Positions 44,801 through 57,381 of a DNA stretch of 64,000 nucleotides are shown piece by piece. The position numbers and the translations under genes were made by a program. The stretch covers positions 13,516,850-13,580,849 of the forward strand of contig NC_050102.1 of assembly GCF_902167145.1 (NCBI RefSeq). Reading direction: 5' to 3'. Each line of letters opens with the position of its first letter. The first letter of the stretch is position 1. Origin of the DNA: Zea mays. Its lineage: Eukaryota; Streptophyta; Magnoliopsida; Poales; Poaceae. The notes beneath the pieces are model-generated. The model worked only from the letters and a program-made list of their open reading frames with translations, was not told where the DNA came from and made no database searches.

Positions 44801-45508
44801 GAGGCAAAACAACATAAATCATTGGATTGACTTTTCTTTTCATGTTAGATTGCGCATCTCCAAAGAGAAACTTATTCTCTACATGAGAGACTACTTAGGT
44901 TATTTAGACAAAAACATTAGTCTCACGATTCTAGATAAAAAGAGAGATCCCCTTTATAAGTGTCCTAAGGATTTGGATTCCTTACATGACACCTTATTCC
45001 TTTAAGAACTTGGAATATCTCTCTATATCTAGAACATGGCAATAATAGGATAATTAATGTAAAGCATGCCATAAGGTTTTTACAATAATTTCAAGCATGA
45101 AGATTGCCATAGTATAGAAATGATAAATATGCAATCTACCAAATGAGAGGAATTTCAAAGAATGGTGACATAATTTACAAACATTTAAGTGCTTTCTATG
45201 TGACTACACAAGACACATAACAAATGGTAATCTAAGATACTTGCAATTAAAAGCATAAATGTTACCATCCTTTGGCTTTCCTCCATGTTGTAGGCCTTGA
45301 TTTTTCCGTACAGGATAATTCTTTATTTCCTACAACATCAATATCTTCCCCGAGATGATATGAGTATTAGACATAATAATTCAAAGCAACTTTGGGTCAA
45401 TCTTGGATATATAGATCATTGAAGATTGATAGCTTGAGTTAATAAGAATTGAATTGACTCTCTCGAGCACCCCAAAGCTTCATATCATCCCTTCTCCTGC
45501 AAAGCTTG
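41886..45508 (-). other. Long noncoding region of element F where pol is absent, with repeated PPT modules
   Basis: No coding similarity to pol in any frame. The DNA is AT-rich. Purine tracts on the minus strand lie at 41886-41899 (next to the LTR), 42407-42417, 42759-42770 and 43759-43769, with a weak one at 44945-44955. The last three each follow a block with 'ttagtctca' or 'ttagtctta' and nearby 'catgagactac'-like sequence, the arrangement found once in A and D near 1365 and 17291. This suggests duplicated copies of one module. A 90-codon frame at 44733-45005 is probably chance. Confidence 0.7.
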
Positions 45509-47391
45509 TCAAGCATGTTTTGGTGCCCATCGCTTGATGGGTCCATCAAGGTTAGTCAACAAAGATCTAGGAACCGAAATGTCCTTTGTGTTAGCACTAG
45601 GTAAACTCATTACCTTTCTAGCACAAGTTGCAATTTTGGGTTGCCTAGTTACATGAGAATTAACTGACAAGCTAGGAGTGGGATAGTTACCAATGGGACA
45701 ATCCTTGTATTGATGTCCCTTCTTTCGGCATATGTAGCATAGGCGATCTTCAAGTCTTGAAGATTTCTTCTTTCCTTGTTTCTTGCTTGCTACATGGTTA
45801 GTGAATATTTTCTTTTCTAACACTATGCCTTTTTGTTTTAAATGGGGACAAGACTTAATTAAGTGTCCCTTCTTTGAGCATTTAAAACAAAGTTTATCAT
45901 CCTTGTTAATAATCAAGCCATTTTTAATATAGGGACATGACTTAATCGAGTGTCCCTTTTCAAAGCATTCACTACACTTTTTACCTCTCTTAGTGTGAAG
46001 TGTGGCTTGATCATTACCTTGGATGTTACCTTGCATGGAGGCATGATTGAGGCTTCTGGCAGAGGTATTGATTTTCTTCTTTTGTTCCTTCCTCTTGGCA
46101 ATCATCAAGTCCTTGACATTTTCTTCAAGGGATTTAGTGCATGCTACTGTTGTTCCCGTCTTAAGCTTCTTCACCATGTGATCACGGTTATCTTGAGAAG
46201 GTTGAGCAGTGCACTTCCCTTTTAGTTGTGTCAAGCTCATCTTTAGCCTCTCATTTTCTTCTTTGAGCTCTTGACATGTATCATCTTTTGTTCCTGGAAA
46301 TTCTAGCTCAAAGGAGAATTTGCTTGTCGACGGACAACAAGCATTAGCACATGGTAAAATAGTTTCAATTTGAATACATGTGCATGAGTGAGGTTGTTGA
46401 GATTTTAAGTTTTCTATCACGACCTCATGAGCAATATTTAACATGATATGATCATCCATAAGATTTTCATGAGAACATAGAAGCATATCATATTTTTCTT
46501 GAAAAGCTAGATTTTCAACTTTTAGCTTTTCTACTTGGTCCTTAAGCAAGGCATTCCTATTTACTAATTGAGTGATACAATGTAAAGAGTTATCTTGCTC
46601 AATTGAAATAGTTTATACCTTTGGACCAAATCAACATGAGAGCACTTTAGCTCCTCATGTTCTTTAGTCAACTCGTCAAAGCTTAGCATTTTTATGGAGA
46701 GAATATCTTCTAGCATTTGACGAGCTTCGCTTTGCTCTCTCGCTCTTTTTAGAAGTTTGAGCATGACCGCCTTATCTTCTAGGCTTAGATGAGCGTAGAG
46801 TTGCATGAAGCTTCCTTCATCCTCCTCATCCTCATTTGTGCTTCCACTATCATTTTCATTAGCCACACAACATATGTGGGAATCAAAATTGGAAGACAAA
46901 CCTTTTGGAGAGGTGGATTCATCGTTTGGTGTCCATCGTTCATTTTCTTCTTCTTCCTTCAAAGTGTTAGTTTCACAAGGACCAAAGGAAGTAGAAGCAC
47001 AAAATGAACCATCATGTTTGGACTCATAAAATTTGGTTTTAATTCTAGTCCAAATATCATGCGCATCATGAATAGGTTCATCATATCTAATTATGAAGGC
47101 ATGATAATCTTCTTTGCTTAGAGAATTACCTAAGATGTCAAAAGCTAGATAATTTAAGCGAATACATCTTTGATCTTCCTCGGAAATATTTTTTCTATTA
47201 TAACTAGAGGGTATGATACTTTTGTCTATAATTTGTTCCAATCGTGGGTCTATGGTCCTAAAAGCATTTATCACACTAGTAGACCATGAAGCATAATTGG
47301 AACAATCATTGAATAAAATCTCAAGAGTTACCTCCTTGATTTTCTTCGGAGGTGTCTTCTTGTTCTTTTGGGATCTTCCTTGAGCCATCAC
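45509..47391 (-). pseudogene. gag: gag of element F with one frameshift
   Basis: From ATG 47391 (MMAQGRSQKNKK) a Copia gag domain (YASWSTSVINAF; YHAFIIRYDEPIHDAHDIW) reads to about 46620. There a single-base loss shifts the frame, and the first frame stops at 46564. The second frame continues to 45509 with coiled coil and three CCHC knuckles (CSECFEKGHSIKSC, CFKCSKKGHLIKSC, CYICRKKGHQYKDC near 45970, 45890 and 45740). It ends LTNLDGPIKRWAPKHA, comparable to the gag ends of A and D. Three knuckles instead of one distinguish it from A and D. Confidence 0.85.
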
Positions 47392-47423
47392 TTCGAGTTG
47401 TTAGACTCAATATGAAGTGCCTA

Positions 47424-47435
47424 GCTCTGATACCA
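47424..47435 (-). other. Primer-binding site of element F
   Basis: Minus strand TGGTATCAGAGC, the initiator tRNA-Met complement, two bases from the 5' LTR. Confidence 0.92.
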
Positions 47436-47437
47436 AT

Positions 47438-50400
47438 TGAAAGTCGCCTAGAGGGGGGTGGATAGACGAAACCTGAAAATTATAACTTTACACCCCAACT
47501 AGATCCCTTGATTAGTGGTTAGAACAAGATACACAATTGTCGGAGTATAAAAACTAAGTCCTTTGCTTGAAGAGAGTATTGTTTTCAAATAATACGGAAT
47601 TGATAAATCAATACATCTAATAGGTCAATGGAGAATAAAGCAAGAGGGCTTAGATAAGAAGAGCAATAACACAAGTTCTTTCTTGCAAGGCGTTGCTTCA
47701 CTAGATGAGAATTTAACTTGAAGCAATACCAAATAATATTAGCAAAGAATAGTGCAAGATAACTTAGAATGAGGAAAAACAAACAAATCACAAGCAATAA
47801 ATGTAAAGCCCAAAATTTGTATCAGGAAAAAAAATAATGATATAAATAAATAAATAAATATATTGATGTGTTAGTATTTTGGGGATGTTTGGAACCCTTG
47901 GAGATTAATTGATTTCTTCCTTCTTTGCATATTCAATTAATGAAATTAAGGTAATCAAATAACAAATAAACAAAAAAACAAAAATATGCATCTCATGCTG
48001 AAGTTATTGTATCGTTGCACATTGTATTCAAATTTGTGAGACAAGTTTAAGTTAGGAAGCTAGAAATTGAAAAGGAAAATAGAAAAGAAAAGAGAGGAAA
48101 AAAGGAAAAAGAATATGTGCTATAATAATAATAAAATATAAATAGATATATCTTCTCATACTGGTATTTTAATGGTGCCCTTGATCCCTATGTAAAACCC
48201 ATAAACAAATTTGAATTCAAATTATGAATGTGAGTGAAAAAACAAAACAGGAATAATAATAATAAAAAGAATAGGAATTATTAGCACTTGGGCCGATTCC
48301 AACTAACCTGGCCCACTAAACCGGCTTACTGCGCGTCCCCTTCCCTCAATCCCGCATCGACCACGCTTGGTCCCTCTCTACGCACTGACCGGCGGGCCCG
48401 CCCCGTCAGCCGCTCCCTCTGCTGCTCTCTTGCGCTCTCTGGCTGGTGGTACCTGGGTTGTCAGCCTTCACAGACATATGGGCCCCCTTGTCATCCCTTT
48501 CCCTGTTTTCCTCTCTCGCGCAGCTGGTACGATCTCAACGAATTCCGCGTGAATCCCGGACTCGGTTGCTAGCGTCGTGATCTGCGGACTTCGTGCGGAC
48601 TATAAAGCGGGCCAAGGTCACCATCGTCGGGCGCGTCGATGATTGTGATTGGCCGCCACCGTCACCGAGCGCCACCATGGCCGCAAGAGAAGAAGAGTGT
48701 TGTTGTAGGGGCAATTCACGTGCGCCACCGCTCGGGCCGATATGAGCGTCGGGGTGGCTCGCAGGGGTATGAGGAAACCAAGTGCCCCCCCCCCAATTTG
48801 GTGATGTGATGCTCGGGGTGGACGAAATCGCTCACCGAGCTTCCACCACTGCCGGGGACCCGCTAATCATCATGGACTGCCTCCTCCGTTGCCTGCGAAC
48901 CCCGGTATGGAACCTTCATCCTGTTCCCCTACGTCTTATTTGCGCGTAGCGTACCTCAGATTAGAATTTCGGGCCCGGGAGCGGTGAATGGGTGGTCTGG
49001 CTATGGCGTCTGCCGCGTGGGCATGGTGGCGGCGCCGCGGCTTGGGTCAGTGGGGAAGAAATCACGCGCACCGTTGGATCCACGATAGATGACTGTGATT
49101 AGTCGGGGGTGTACCGGTTCAATTCGTGGATCCACCACCGTTGATGCGTGGATCGATGGATGGGAATTGAATACGGCTTTATTAAACCGTGACCAGAGAT
49201 CTGGGATCCAACGGCTCACACGGCGTACCGGTTCATAAGGAGGTTTGTGTAATCCGCACCGTTGATCCTGCATCTAGCGGTGCTCATTGGCCGATACCCC
49301 TTCGGCGATGGATAATTTCTAAAGAGCCCATGTTGTTTTTCTTATTCAAACCGCCATCCACGCGCGGGGTGGGTATGAGTCTTGGAGAAATATACGAAAT
49401 AGCCCCTGGTCTTTGTTAAAATTGTGTCCCCAGTCTAGAAGCCTAAGGAAATTCAAAATTTATTTTAGAAAATGATTTTTAATACAAAAACAATACTAGA
49501 AACTTGTGAAATTCATATTTAATTCATTTTAGCTCCAAATCGAGTCATTCCAGTTGCAATAATTTTGTTTTAATATTATCTATCACCTAGTAACTCTGTT
49601 TAGTCATGAAACCTAGATCAAAATTATCCACTTGATTGATTCTATACTAGGTATTTAATAACTTCAGAAATTCATAACTTAATAATCGTAGCTCCGAATT
49701 TAGTGGTTCTTGTTTCTACGATCTTGTTACGCAGCTTAGAATATTATTATGCAGTTTGATCTTATGTTTGGTGTGATGTTAATTTTGCATATATATGTTT
49801 GTCTGTATTGCTACGTTTAGCAGTGAGGACACGAGTCATCTCAAAAGCAAGTTGGTACCTGGAATCTCAAGTGCCAGGCAAGTTGTGCCCTTGATCACTT
49901 CTTTTTACCCACTCATGTTCTGATTAATCATAATGATCTGCATAGGTTAATTTTGATGGGACCCAATAGGTTACCCTAGTTTGACTATCTTTATACCTTG
50001 TTTACCACTGAATTTTTGGGTAGTACCTGCTATTGCTTTATGTGGTTTTGGGTATAGAGATACACATTATTATTCATGAATATACTTTTATTATCAGTTG
50101 TTATTTACTGTTCATGATAAGATCATTATGTTAATTGGAACATGGAGAACCACCCGGGAAAACAGTGCTACCACAAGGGTTTAATGGGACGCCCTTGGCT
50201 GATTAATTAGGAAAGCTAGTGGATGACTACCTTACCCGAAAGGGGCAAGGGCAGTAGGGGAGTGGTCAGTGTAGGGAGGCCCTTGGGATGATTTTGCTGT
50301 GATGGCGGTCATGCGAGGGATTCCTGCACTGGAGCTTCCTATAAACTGTAGCGGGTTTTGTGAAGCTAGTGGAACTTTGTAAAGGCCTCGTAGTGTTACC

Positions 50401-52261
50401 CTGCCTCGCCTCCTCGGTAGAGGTGTATGGGATTGGCCATCTCTTGGCAGATGGGTAACATGACTTGTGGGTAAAGATGTGCAACCTCTGCAGAGTGTAA
50501 AACTAGTATACTAGCCGTGCTCACGGTCATGAGCAGCTCGGACACTCACATGATTAATTCATGGAACTAAATTCAATTTGTCATATGCATTGCATCGCAG
50601 GTGAGATTGTTACTTTTGTTCTACTACTTAATTGGGTTGGTATTTACTTATACTTAGTAATTGCTAATAAAATTTTGACCAACTTTAAAAGCAATGCTCA
50701 GCTCTAACCATCCTCTTTGGTAAGCCTTACACTTCACATGAGCTCCCACCTTTGGCGAGTTCATGCACATTATTCTCCACAACTTGTTGAGCGATGAACG
50801 TATGTGAGCTCACTCTTGCTGTCTCACACCCCCCACAGGTCAAGAACAGGTACCACAGGATGAGGCGCATGGAGGATGCTCTGACGAGTTCGTGAGAGGT
50901 CTAGGTCGTTGTCTCCCAGTCAACTTTGGGTTGCTGGAACGTTGTCTCCTTATAATGTAATTATTTATTTTGTACAGAACTCCTATTATGTAGTAAAGAT
51001 GTGACATTCGATCCTATGCCATGATTCATCATATATGTGAGACTTGGTCCCAACACACCTGGTGATTATGTTCACGCCCGGGTCATGGTGCCCCTAAAAC
51101 CCGGGTGTGACAATAAACACAAGGGACACGGGTGATTTGTTTTACCGAGGTTCGTCCCTCGAAGGCCTAGTCCCCGTTGAGGAGTTTACTAAGGACGGGT
51201 CTCTTTCAACCCTTTCTCTCTCTCCACCGATCCCAAAGATCGGCGAGCTCTTCTTCTTCTCAAGGATCACTTAAGACCCCGCAAGGATCACCACACACTT
51301 AGGTGTCTCTTGCTAGCTTTACAAGCCTCCAAAACTTTGGAGGAAGTTCAATGGGAGTCAAAACTCCACGCAAAAATGAACGCAAGATGTAGCACACACT
51401 TTCTCTCAATCAATCTCACAAGGCACTAGAGCTAAACTCTCATAAGAGGCTCTCTTTTGCTTGCTCTCTCTTTTGTGGCACTTGTGTGGTTTGTAGTGGT
51501 CTAAATCTTGTGTATAGGATGAATCAATGAATAGAGGTGGTTGGGAGGGCTTGAATATGTCAACTATATGACTTGGAATGTTGCTTGGGCTCCCATACCT
51601 TGAAGTGGCCGGTTGGGGTGGTATTTATAGCCACCAACCAAATTGTAGTCGTTGGTGAAGGCTGCTGGCGATGGGCGCACCGGACAGTCCGGTGCGCCAC
51701 CGGACAATGTCCGGTGCGCCGCCACGTCATCCTGTCGTTAGGGCTTGGAGCTGGTCGACCGTTGGAGGCTCTGTCCTCATGTGGCACCGAACAGTCCGGT
51801 GTCACACCGGACAGTCCGGTGCCCCTCTGACCTGCTGCTCTGACTTCTGCCGCGACACTGTGCTGCACTGTTCATCCGTCAAAGTCGACCGTTGCGCGCA
51901 GATAGTCGTTGCTCCGTTGGTGCACCGGACAGTCGGTGGCACACCGGACAGTTCGGTGAATTATAGCGGAGCTGCGCCTAGGAATCCTGAAGCTGCTGAG
52001 TTAGAGTTGATTCACCCTGGTGCACCGGACACTGTTCGGTGGCACACCGGACAGTCCGGTGCGCTAGACCAGGGCACACTCCGGATTCCCTTTTTGCTCC
52101 TTTCTTTTGAAGCCTAACTTGTTCTTTTTATTGGTTTGTGTTGAACTTTTGCCACCTGTAGAATGTATAATCTAGAGCAAACTAGTTAGTCCAATTATTT
52201 GTGTTGGTCAATTCAACCACCAAAATCATTTAGGAAAAGGTGTAAGCCTATTTCCCTTTCA
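47438..52261 (-). repeat. 5' LTR of element F, interrupted by solo LTR G
   Basis: The LTR sequence reads 47438-47801 and resumes at 51118 after the insertion and its ATAAA duplication. Without them it is 1,508 bp, against 1,489 bp for the 3' LTR; an extra diverged palindrome near 51922-51957 explains most of the difference. TATA box TATAAATA on the minus strand at 51622-51629. Confidence 0.93.
47802..51112 (+). mobile_element. Solo LTR G, relative of the LTRs of element H
   Basis: 3,311 bp, TGTAAAGCCC...CGGGTGTGACA, with a perfect TSD ATAAA (47797-47801 and 51113-51117). The uninterrupted sequence is visible at the same place in the 3' LTR of F (near 40760). No internal region is present, so it is a solo LTR, normally the product of LTR-LTR recombination. 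TATA box TATAAAG at 48601-48607. From about 49520 to its end it matches the H LTRs closely, but the promoter half does not. Frames such as 48288-48572 are not supported as genes. Confidence 0.93.
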
Positions 52262-52266
52262 CAAAG

Positions 52267-52885
52267 GCTAACCCCGCCAATTGTTTTTCTGCTAAATGAA
52301 TTTGAAAACATCGGTTTCTTGTATCCTAAAATCTCTGGATGTAATCATTAATCGGTTCATCTTAACCTTGTCGTAAGGCCACTAGGTCTACTAAATCTAG
52401 CTCGTAATCACCAGAGAACAAATGGTCATGAAAGTTTTGTTCTAAGTCTCCCATGACAAAATGGAATTAGGAGGGAGCGTGGCATACCATGCGAATGCAG
52501 TCCCTATTAAAGATAATGAAAATAAACGCACACGGAATGCTTTGGTGTGAGCCAATTCTTCTAATTGTGCTAAGAACTGGTCTATGTGCTCACACATGCT
52601 CTTTCCCTGGTCACCTGAAAACTTTGCAAATTCGGGTATTCTGGTCCCCTGTGGGTATGGGAGACGGTAAAATTGGCTATCATAAGGTTTCCGATATGAC
52701 TGCCCCTAGGGATTATGCCAACTCCGATTTTATCTCGGAACGCCCCAGCTATTTCCTCTCTTACTATATCGATGGCAGCCGGTGGGAGACCACCAGCTCT
52801 TTGGTCCAATAAGGGTGAGGTTAATTGGATGTTGGTATGTTGTTTTCCTCCCCATTGGTTTGGGTTTTGCGGAGCGTTAATACAT
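52267..52885 (-). pseudogene. gag: Gag core of element C
   Basis: From 52885 a frame reads NPNQWGGKQHTNIQ and LVREEIAGAF-like sequence, continuing to about 52700 where it shifts. Further on another frame reads PEFAKFSGDQGKSMCEHID, FAWYATLPPNSI and DEPINDYIQRF, the Retrotrans_gag core of Gypsy elements. Several stops occur (for example near 52445 and 52370). Both sides continue in neighbouring pieces across the TSDs of H (TACAT) and F (CAAAG). Confidence 0.8.
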
Positions 52886-53266
52886 TGTAGCACCTAAAAT
52901 TCTATCTTGGGAAATGACTTCCAATAACAATTTTATTCCTTTATAGAATATATCTCTCTAAACTAAACACATAATGATAACCAAGAATTTGGTAATCAGG
53001 ATTTATATCCAAAACTTAAAACTAAAAGGTTGGAGCAACAAATAAAAGAGAGACTTTCAAATTATTTACTATTTCCTTTATAAACTATACAAATAATATG
53101 CCTCTTAAAAATATAGTTGTGCTAAAATAATTCATGGGAGATTATGTATTAACTTCTCTTAAGTATGTAATGGATATTATCTTTTCTAAAGGTGCATTCA
53201 AAGTAATGTTTTCTAAGTAAATAAATAAATACCATGTGCATATTCCATTATTGAAGTGTTCATCTA

Positions 53267-53315
<49 letters not shown>

Positions 53316-56192
53316 TATAAATAAAGAAGGAATGCATCATGCTAGAATTTTGGATGTGCATTTAAAACAGATTTGAATTCAACTTTGAAAACTAGAAATG
53401 AGAAATGGAAATGAACAAAAGAAAGAAAAACAAACAAAACAATTCTACCTCGCTATGGGCCGATTCCTCCTTCCCGGCCCAGCTCCCTTTCGCTTCATCT
53501 GGCCCAACCTGGCCGCTTGGCTTACGGATCCGCGTGCGGCGCGCCTGGTGGCTATGGGGTCACTGGTGGCTGGGTCCCGCATGTCGGATTCATCTGCTTC
53601 TCCCCAACAAACTCCGCCGATGTCCGCGCGCGCATCGTTCTCGCCTCAACAGAACTCTGACGTCCGCGCCGGAAATCTCGCGGCTTCTGTCCGCGCGGAC
53701 TCCCCATCTAGCCTATAAAATCCTAGCGCTCGTGACCCTGAGCCATAGCCATCGCAAGCCGGACACCAGAAGAGCAAAAGAAGAACACGTGGGAGAGAAG
53801 GTTGGCCGCCATGGGGAAATAGGAGTTCGGTCGTCGCGTGGGCCTCCAAACTTTGCTGGGGTTCTTCTCCATGACGCGGGGACGGTTACCATGACCACCC
53901 GGTGAAGGACCGCGCCTCGGTGACTCACCATGGTGATCTCGTGCTCCGCCGCAAGACCACCGGCGGCCATCTGGATCTCCGGTACGTTAACCCTCCCGTA
54001 AGTCTTATACCCACGTAACCCGCGCCTAGCTGCTACGATATTTGTGCCTGTTCGTCGTGGGCCTTTTTCACCGGGGTGCTCCTCGCCGTGGAAGGGCTAC
54101 CGGCGCCGGTCAGCCATGAAGAGAGAGAAAGGGGGGATAGAAGGGCGCGGGAGGAAGAAGAATAGCCTGGGCCGTGGATCTGTGGCCAACGCTGGGGATT
54201 AGATGGGGAAATAACTCTTCGATGCATTAAATCCGGGTCGTTGGTGCGATCGCGGGTGGATCGGATGTAGTCGTACTGTGGGCCGTAGATCTCAAATCCT
54301 GGGGTCTGTATTGAATGCCGTTCGGATTAATGATGATCTAATTGTAGCCGCTGATAGAAGATCGGACGGTCCAGGATGGCCCGTACCCCTTCGGCCTGGC
54401 CGTCTTCCAAAAGAGCCCCTCACCTTATGCAAAATCAACCCGCCATCCTGTGCGGAGTTCTATGTGTCTGGGGGATTTTACGTGTTAGCCCCCGAGTTTT
54501 CGGAAAATAGTGGCCGCCGTCCAGAGTCTGGGAATTTCAGGAAATAAAATCTAAAATGATTTTCAGGATGAAAATAAATATGATAAACTTAGAAAATTCA
54601 TAACTTGATGAATTTAGCTCCAAATTGATTCATTCCAGTGGCATTAATTTTGTTTAAGTATTGTTTATTACCTAGTACCTTTGTCTAACCATGAAACTTG
54701 ATTTAAAATTATTCACATGAATAACTCTATTCTAGGTATTAAATAACTTCGGAAATTCCTAACTTAATAACCATAGCTCTGAATTTAGTGGTTCTTGTTT
54801 CTACGATCTCATAGCGACGCGTAGATTATTATTACATAGTTTATTCTTATGTTTGGTGTGATGTTAATTTTTCATATACATGTTTGTCTGTATTGCTACG
54901 TTTAGCAGTGAGGACACGTGTCATCTGAAGAGCAAGTTGGTACCTGGAATCTCAAGTCCAAGGCAAGTTGTGCCCTTGATCACTTCGTTTTACCTAGCCA
55001 TGTTCTGATTAATCATAATTATCTGCATAGGTTAATTTCGATGGGACCCAATAGGTTACCCTAGTTTGTCTATCTTTATACCTTGTTTACCACTGAACTT
55101 TTTGGGTAGTACTTGCTAGTGCTTTATGTGGTTTTGGGTATGAAGATACATTGTTCACGATTATACTTTTATTATCTGTTTATTATCACTGTTCATGATA
55201 AGATCATTATGTTAATTGGAACATGGAGCGACCACCCGGGAAAATAGTGCTACCACAAGGGTTTATGGACGCCCTTGGCTGATTAATTAGGAAAGCTAGT
55301 GGAGGACTACCTTACCCGAAAGGGGCAAGGGCAGTAGGGGAGTGGTCAGTGTAGGGAGGTCCTTGGTTGATTTTGCTGCGATGGCGGTCAGGCAAGAACC
55401 CTGCATTGGAGCTTCCTATAAACTGTAGCGGGTTTTCTGAAGCTAGTGGAACTTTGTAAAGGCCTCGTAGTGTTACCCTGCCTCGCCTCCTCGGTAGAGG
55501 TGTATGGGAAGTCGCGATCCCTTGGCAGATGGGTAACATGACTTGTGGGTAAAGATGCACAACCTCTGCAGAGTGTAAAACTGGTATACTAGCCGTTGTC
55601 ACGGTCATGAGCAGCTCGGACCCTCACATGATTAAATTATGGAACCTAAACTCAATTTGTCATATGCATTGCATCGCAGGTGAGGTTGTTACTTTTGTTC
55701 TACTACTTAATTGGGTTGGTATTTACTTATACTTAGTAATTGCTAATAAAATTTTGATCAACTTTAAAAGCAATGCTCAGCTCTAACCATCCTCTTTGGT
55801 AAGCCTTACACTTCATGTGAGCTCCCACCTTTGGCGAGTTCATGCACATTATTCCCCACAACTTGTTGAGCGATGAACGTATGTGAGCTCACTCTTGCTG
55901 TCTCACACCCCCCCACAGGTCAAGAACAGGTACCACAGGATGAGGCGCATGGAGGATGCTGTGACGAGTTCGTGAGAGGTCTAGACCGTCGTCTCCTAGT
56001 CAACTTTGGTTTGCTGGACCGTTGTCTCCTTATAATGTAATTATTGATTTTGTACAGAACTCCTACTATATAGTAAAGATGTGACATTCGATCCTGTGCC
56101 ATGATTCATCATATGTGTGAGACTTGGTCCCAGCACACCTGGTGATTATGTTCGCGCCCGGGTCTTGGTGCCCCTAAAACTCGGGTGTGACA
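52886..56192 (+). repeat. 5' LTR of element H
   Basis: 3,307 bp. TATA box TATAAAA at 53714-53720, so U3 is about 850 bp and R-U5 is unusually long. A 166-codon frame at 53405-53905 crosses the TATA box and is not convincing as a gene. The last 1.6 kb is shared with solo LTR G. Confidence 0.94.
53267..53316 (+). repeat. (AAT)n microsatellite in the 5' LTR of element H
   Basis: About 16 AAT units. The matching place in the 3' LTR (about 57766-57783) has only about six units and an ATG interruption. The shortening explains the 26-bp length difference between the LTRs. Confidence 0.9.
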
Positions 56193-57381
56193 GAAGTGGT
56201 ATCAGAGGAATGTTGACTGTAGGACGAAACCTAGATAGAACTGGACAACCAATACTTACTCACCTTTGCTACTGTGATTCTTTTCTAAATTTTCCTTAAT
56301 CTTTTCTCGTCTATTTCTGCTTTACTCTGATTATTCTTACCTTTTCCTTCTAAAGACAAATGTGGATTTCACACTTTGAAATCCTGTGCCTAAAGAGACC
56401 TTTAGGAATAAGAGGCCTACTCTTAGGAACAAAAAAACAAAACTATTTTTATATAGATATCTATGAACTTGAATGTTTGTTCTTATGATACTTGTCTGAT
56501 TTGGATCTTTGATTGAGTGTGATGGGTTGTGGAGTAATGTCCACAATTACATCTGCATATATATAATGCTTATAAAACTAACTAGACAAACTAGATTATC
56601 CCTCATTAAAATATCTAGCCTAACAATATCTATCTCATCCTAAAAGATTCTATCCTACACTCATAGATCCATCTTATCTTAAAAAATACTCTATTATCTT
56701 AATAGATTAATCTTACCTTGAAAAGATGTTATCTTATCCTAATAGATCTAACTGACCTCATATCTCAACCGATCTAATCTAGATCCTATCTAACCTAATA
56801 TTATCTAATCTAAAGGAGTTATTAGTAGGTTAGTTAATCTGGTGATATGGGTTAGACACTACTTCTACAAACATAACTTAACCTAAATTAATGTCTTATA
56901 CCAACTCGTCCGTAAACAACAATATAACCTACATCACAGGCTGCCTAGTCCATTTGTTCTGAAAGCAAAATACAACTCTATTCAAACCTACCTACCTCGT
57001 GTACCCCGGCTATCCTAACTATATGTCCTTAACTCGGATGGCAACTCCAAGAAGAAAGGCCAAAGAAGACCAACCACGTCAAAGAAGGATAAGCATCAAC
57101 TCAACTCTTCAAAGATCAAGTTGAATCGCCAGAAGAATCAAGATCCAGAGTTTAGGATGAAGTCTTTCCTTATTATACCCTTGCCACAACCTCTACTTGT
57201 CATAACCGTACCACATCTGACATAATAAATGGCTAGACATACATATCCATATAAAAAAACTTTAAACAAAACTTTGATTCCAAAAAAAAACAAATGAGAA
57301 ACTAAAATTCTAGACCAAACTTATTGTATCCATTTTCTTACAAATCTCGAGGACGAGATTTCTGTTAAGGGGGGTAGGATT
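56193..57381 (+). other. Non-coding internal region of element H with PBS and PPT
   Basis: PBS TGGTATCAGAGG at 56197-56208 matches an initiator tRNA-Met primer; PPT aaggggggtagg at 57367-57378 precedes the 3' LTR. In between there is no open frame above about 70 codons. 56580-56830 is a degenerate run of 'tatcttatcctaatagatc'-like units. An inverted repeat 'aaatctcgaggacgagattt' lies near 57342-57361. Confidence 0.85.

Larger units (their letters stand above)
40397..52261 (-). mobile_element. Element F: gag-only Sirevirus-like Copia element
   Basis: TSD CAAAG (40392-40396 and 52262-52266) with TG...CA ends. Minus-strand order is 5' LTR (47438-52261, holding a solo LTR), PBS for initiator tRNA-Met, gag, 3.6 kb without coding, 3' LTR (40397-41885). 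There is no pol. Gag with zinc knuckles and a Sirevirus-like last block, repeated PPT tracts and LTR palindromes place it with the Sireviruses. It would need reverse transcriptase and integrase from a relative such as A or D. Without the solo LTR it would be about 8.5 kb. Confidence 0.92.

Noticed and set aside
44733..45005. 90-codon plus-strand frame in element F
   Set aside because: AT-rich chance frame opposite to the element, no similarity recognised.
48288..48572. Proline/serine-rich frame in solo LTR G
   Set aside because: Not conserved in the related H LTRs and lies in U3 before the TATA box.
53405..53905. 166-codon frame repeated at 57878-58378
   Set aside because: Conserved only because both lie in LTRs of one recent insertion; it crosses the TATA box and is not kept in solo LTR G.
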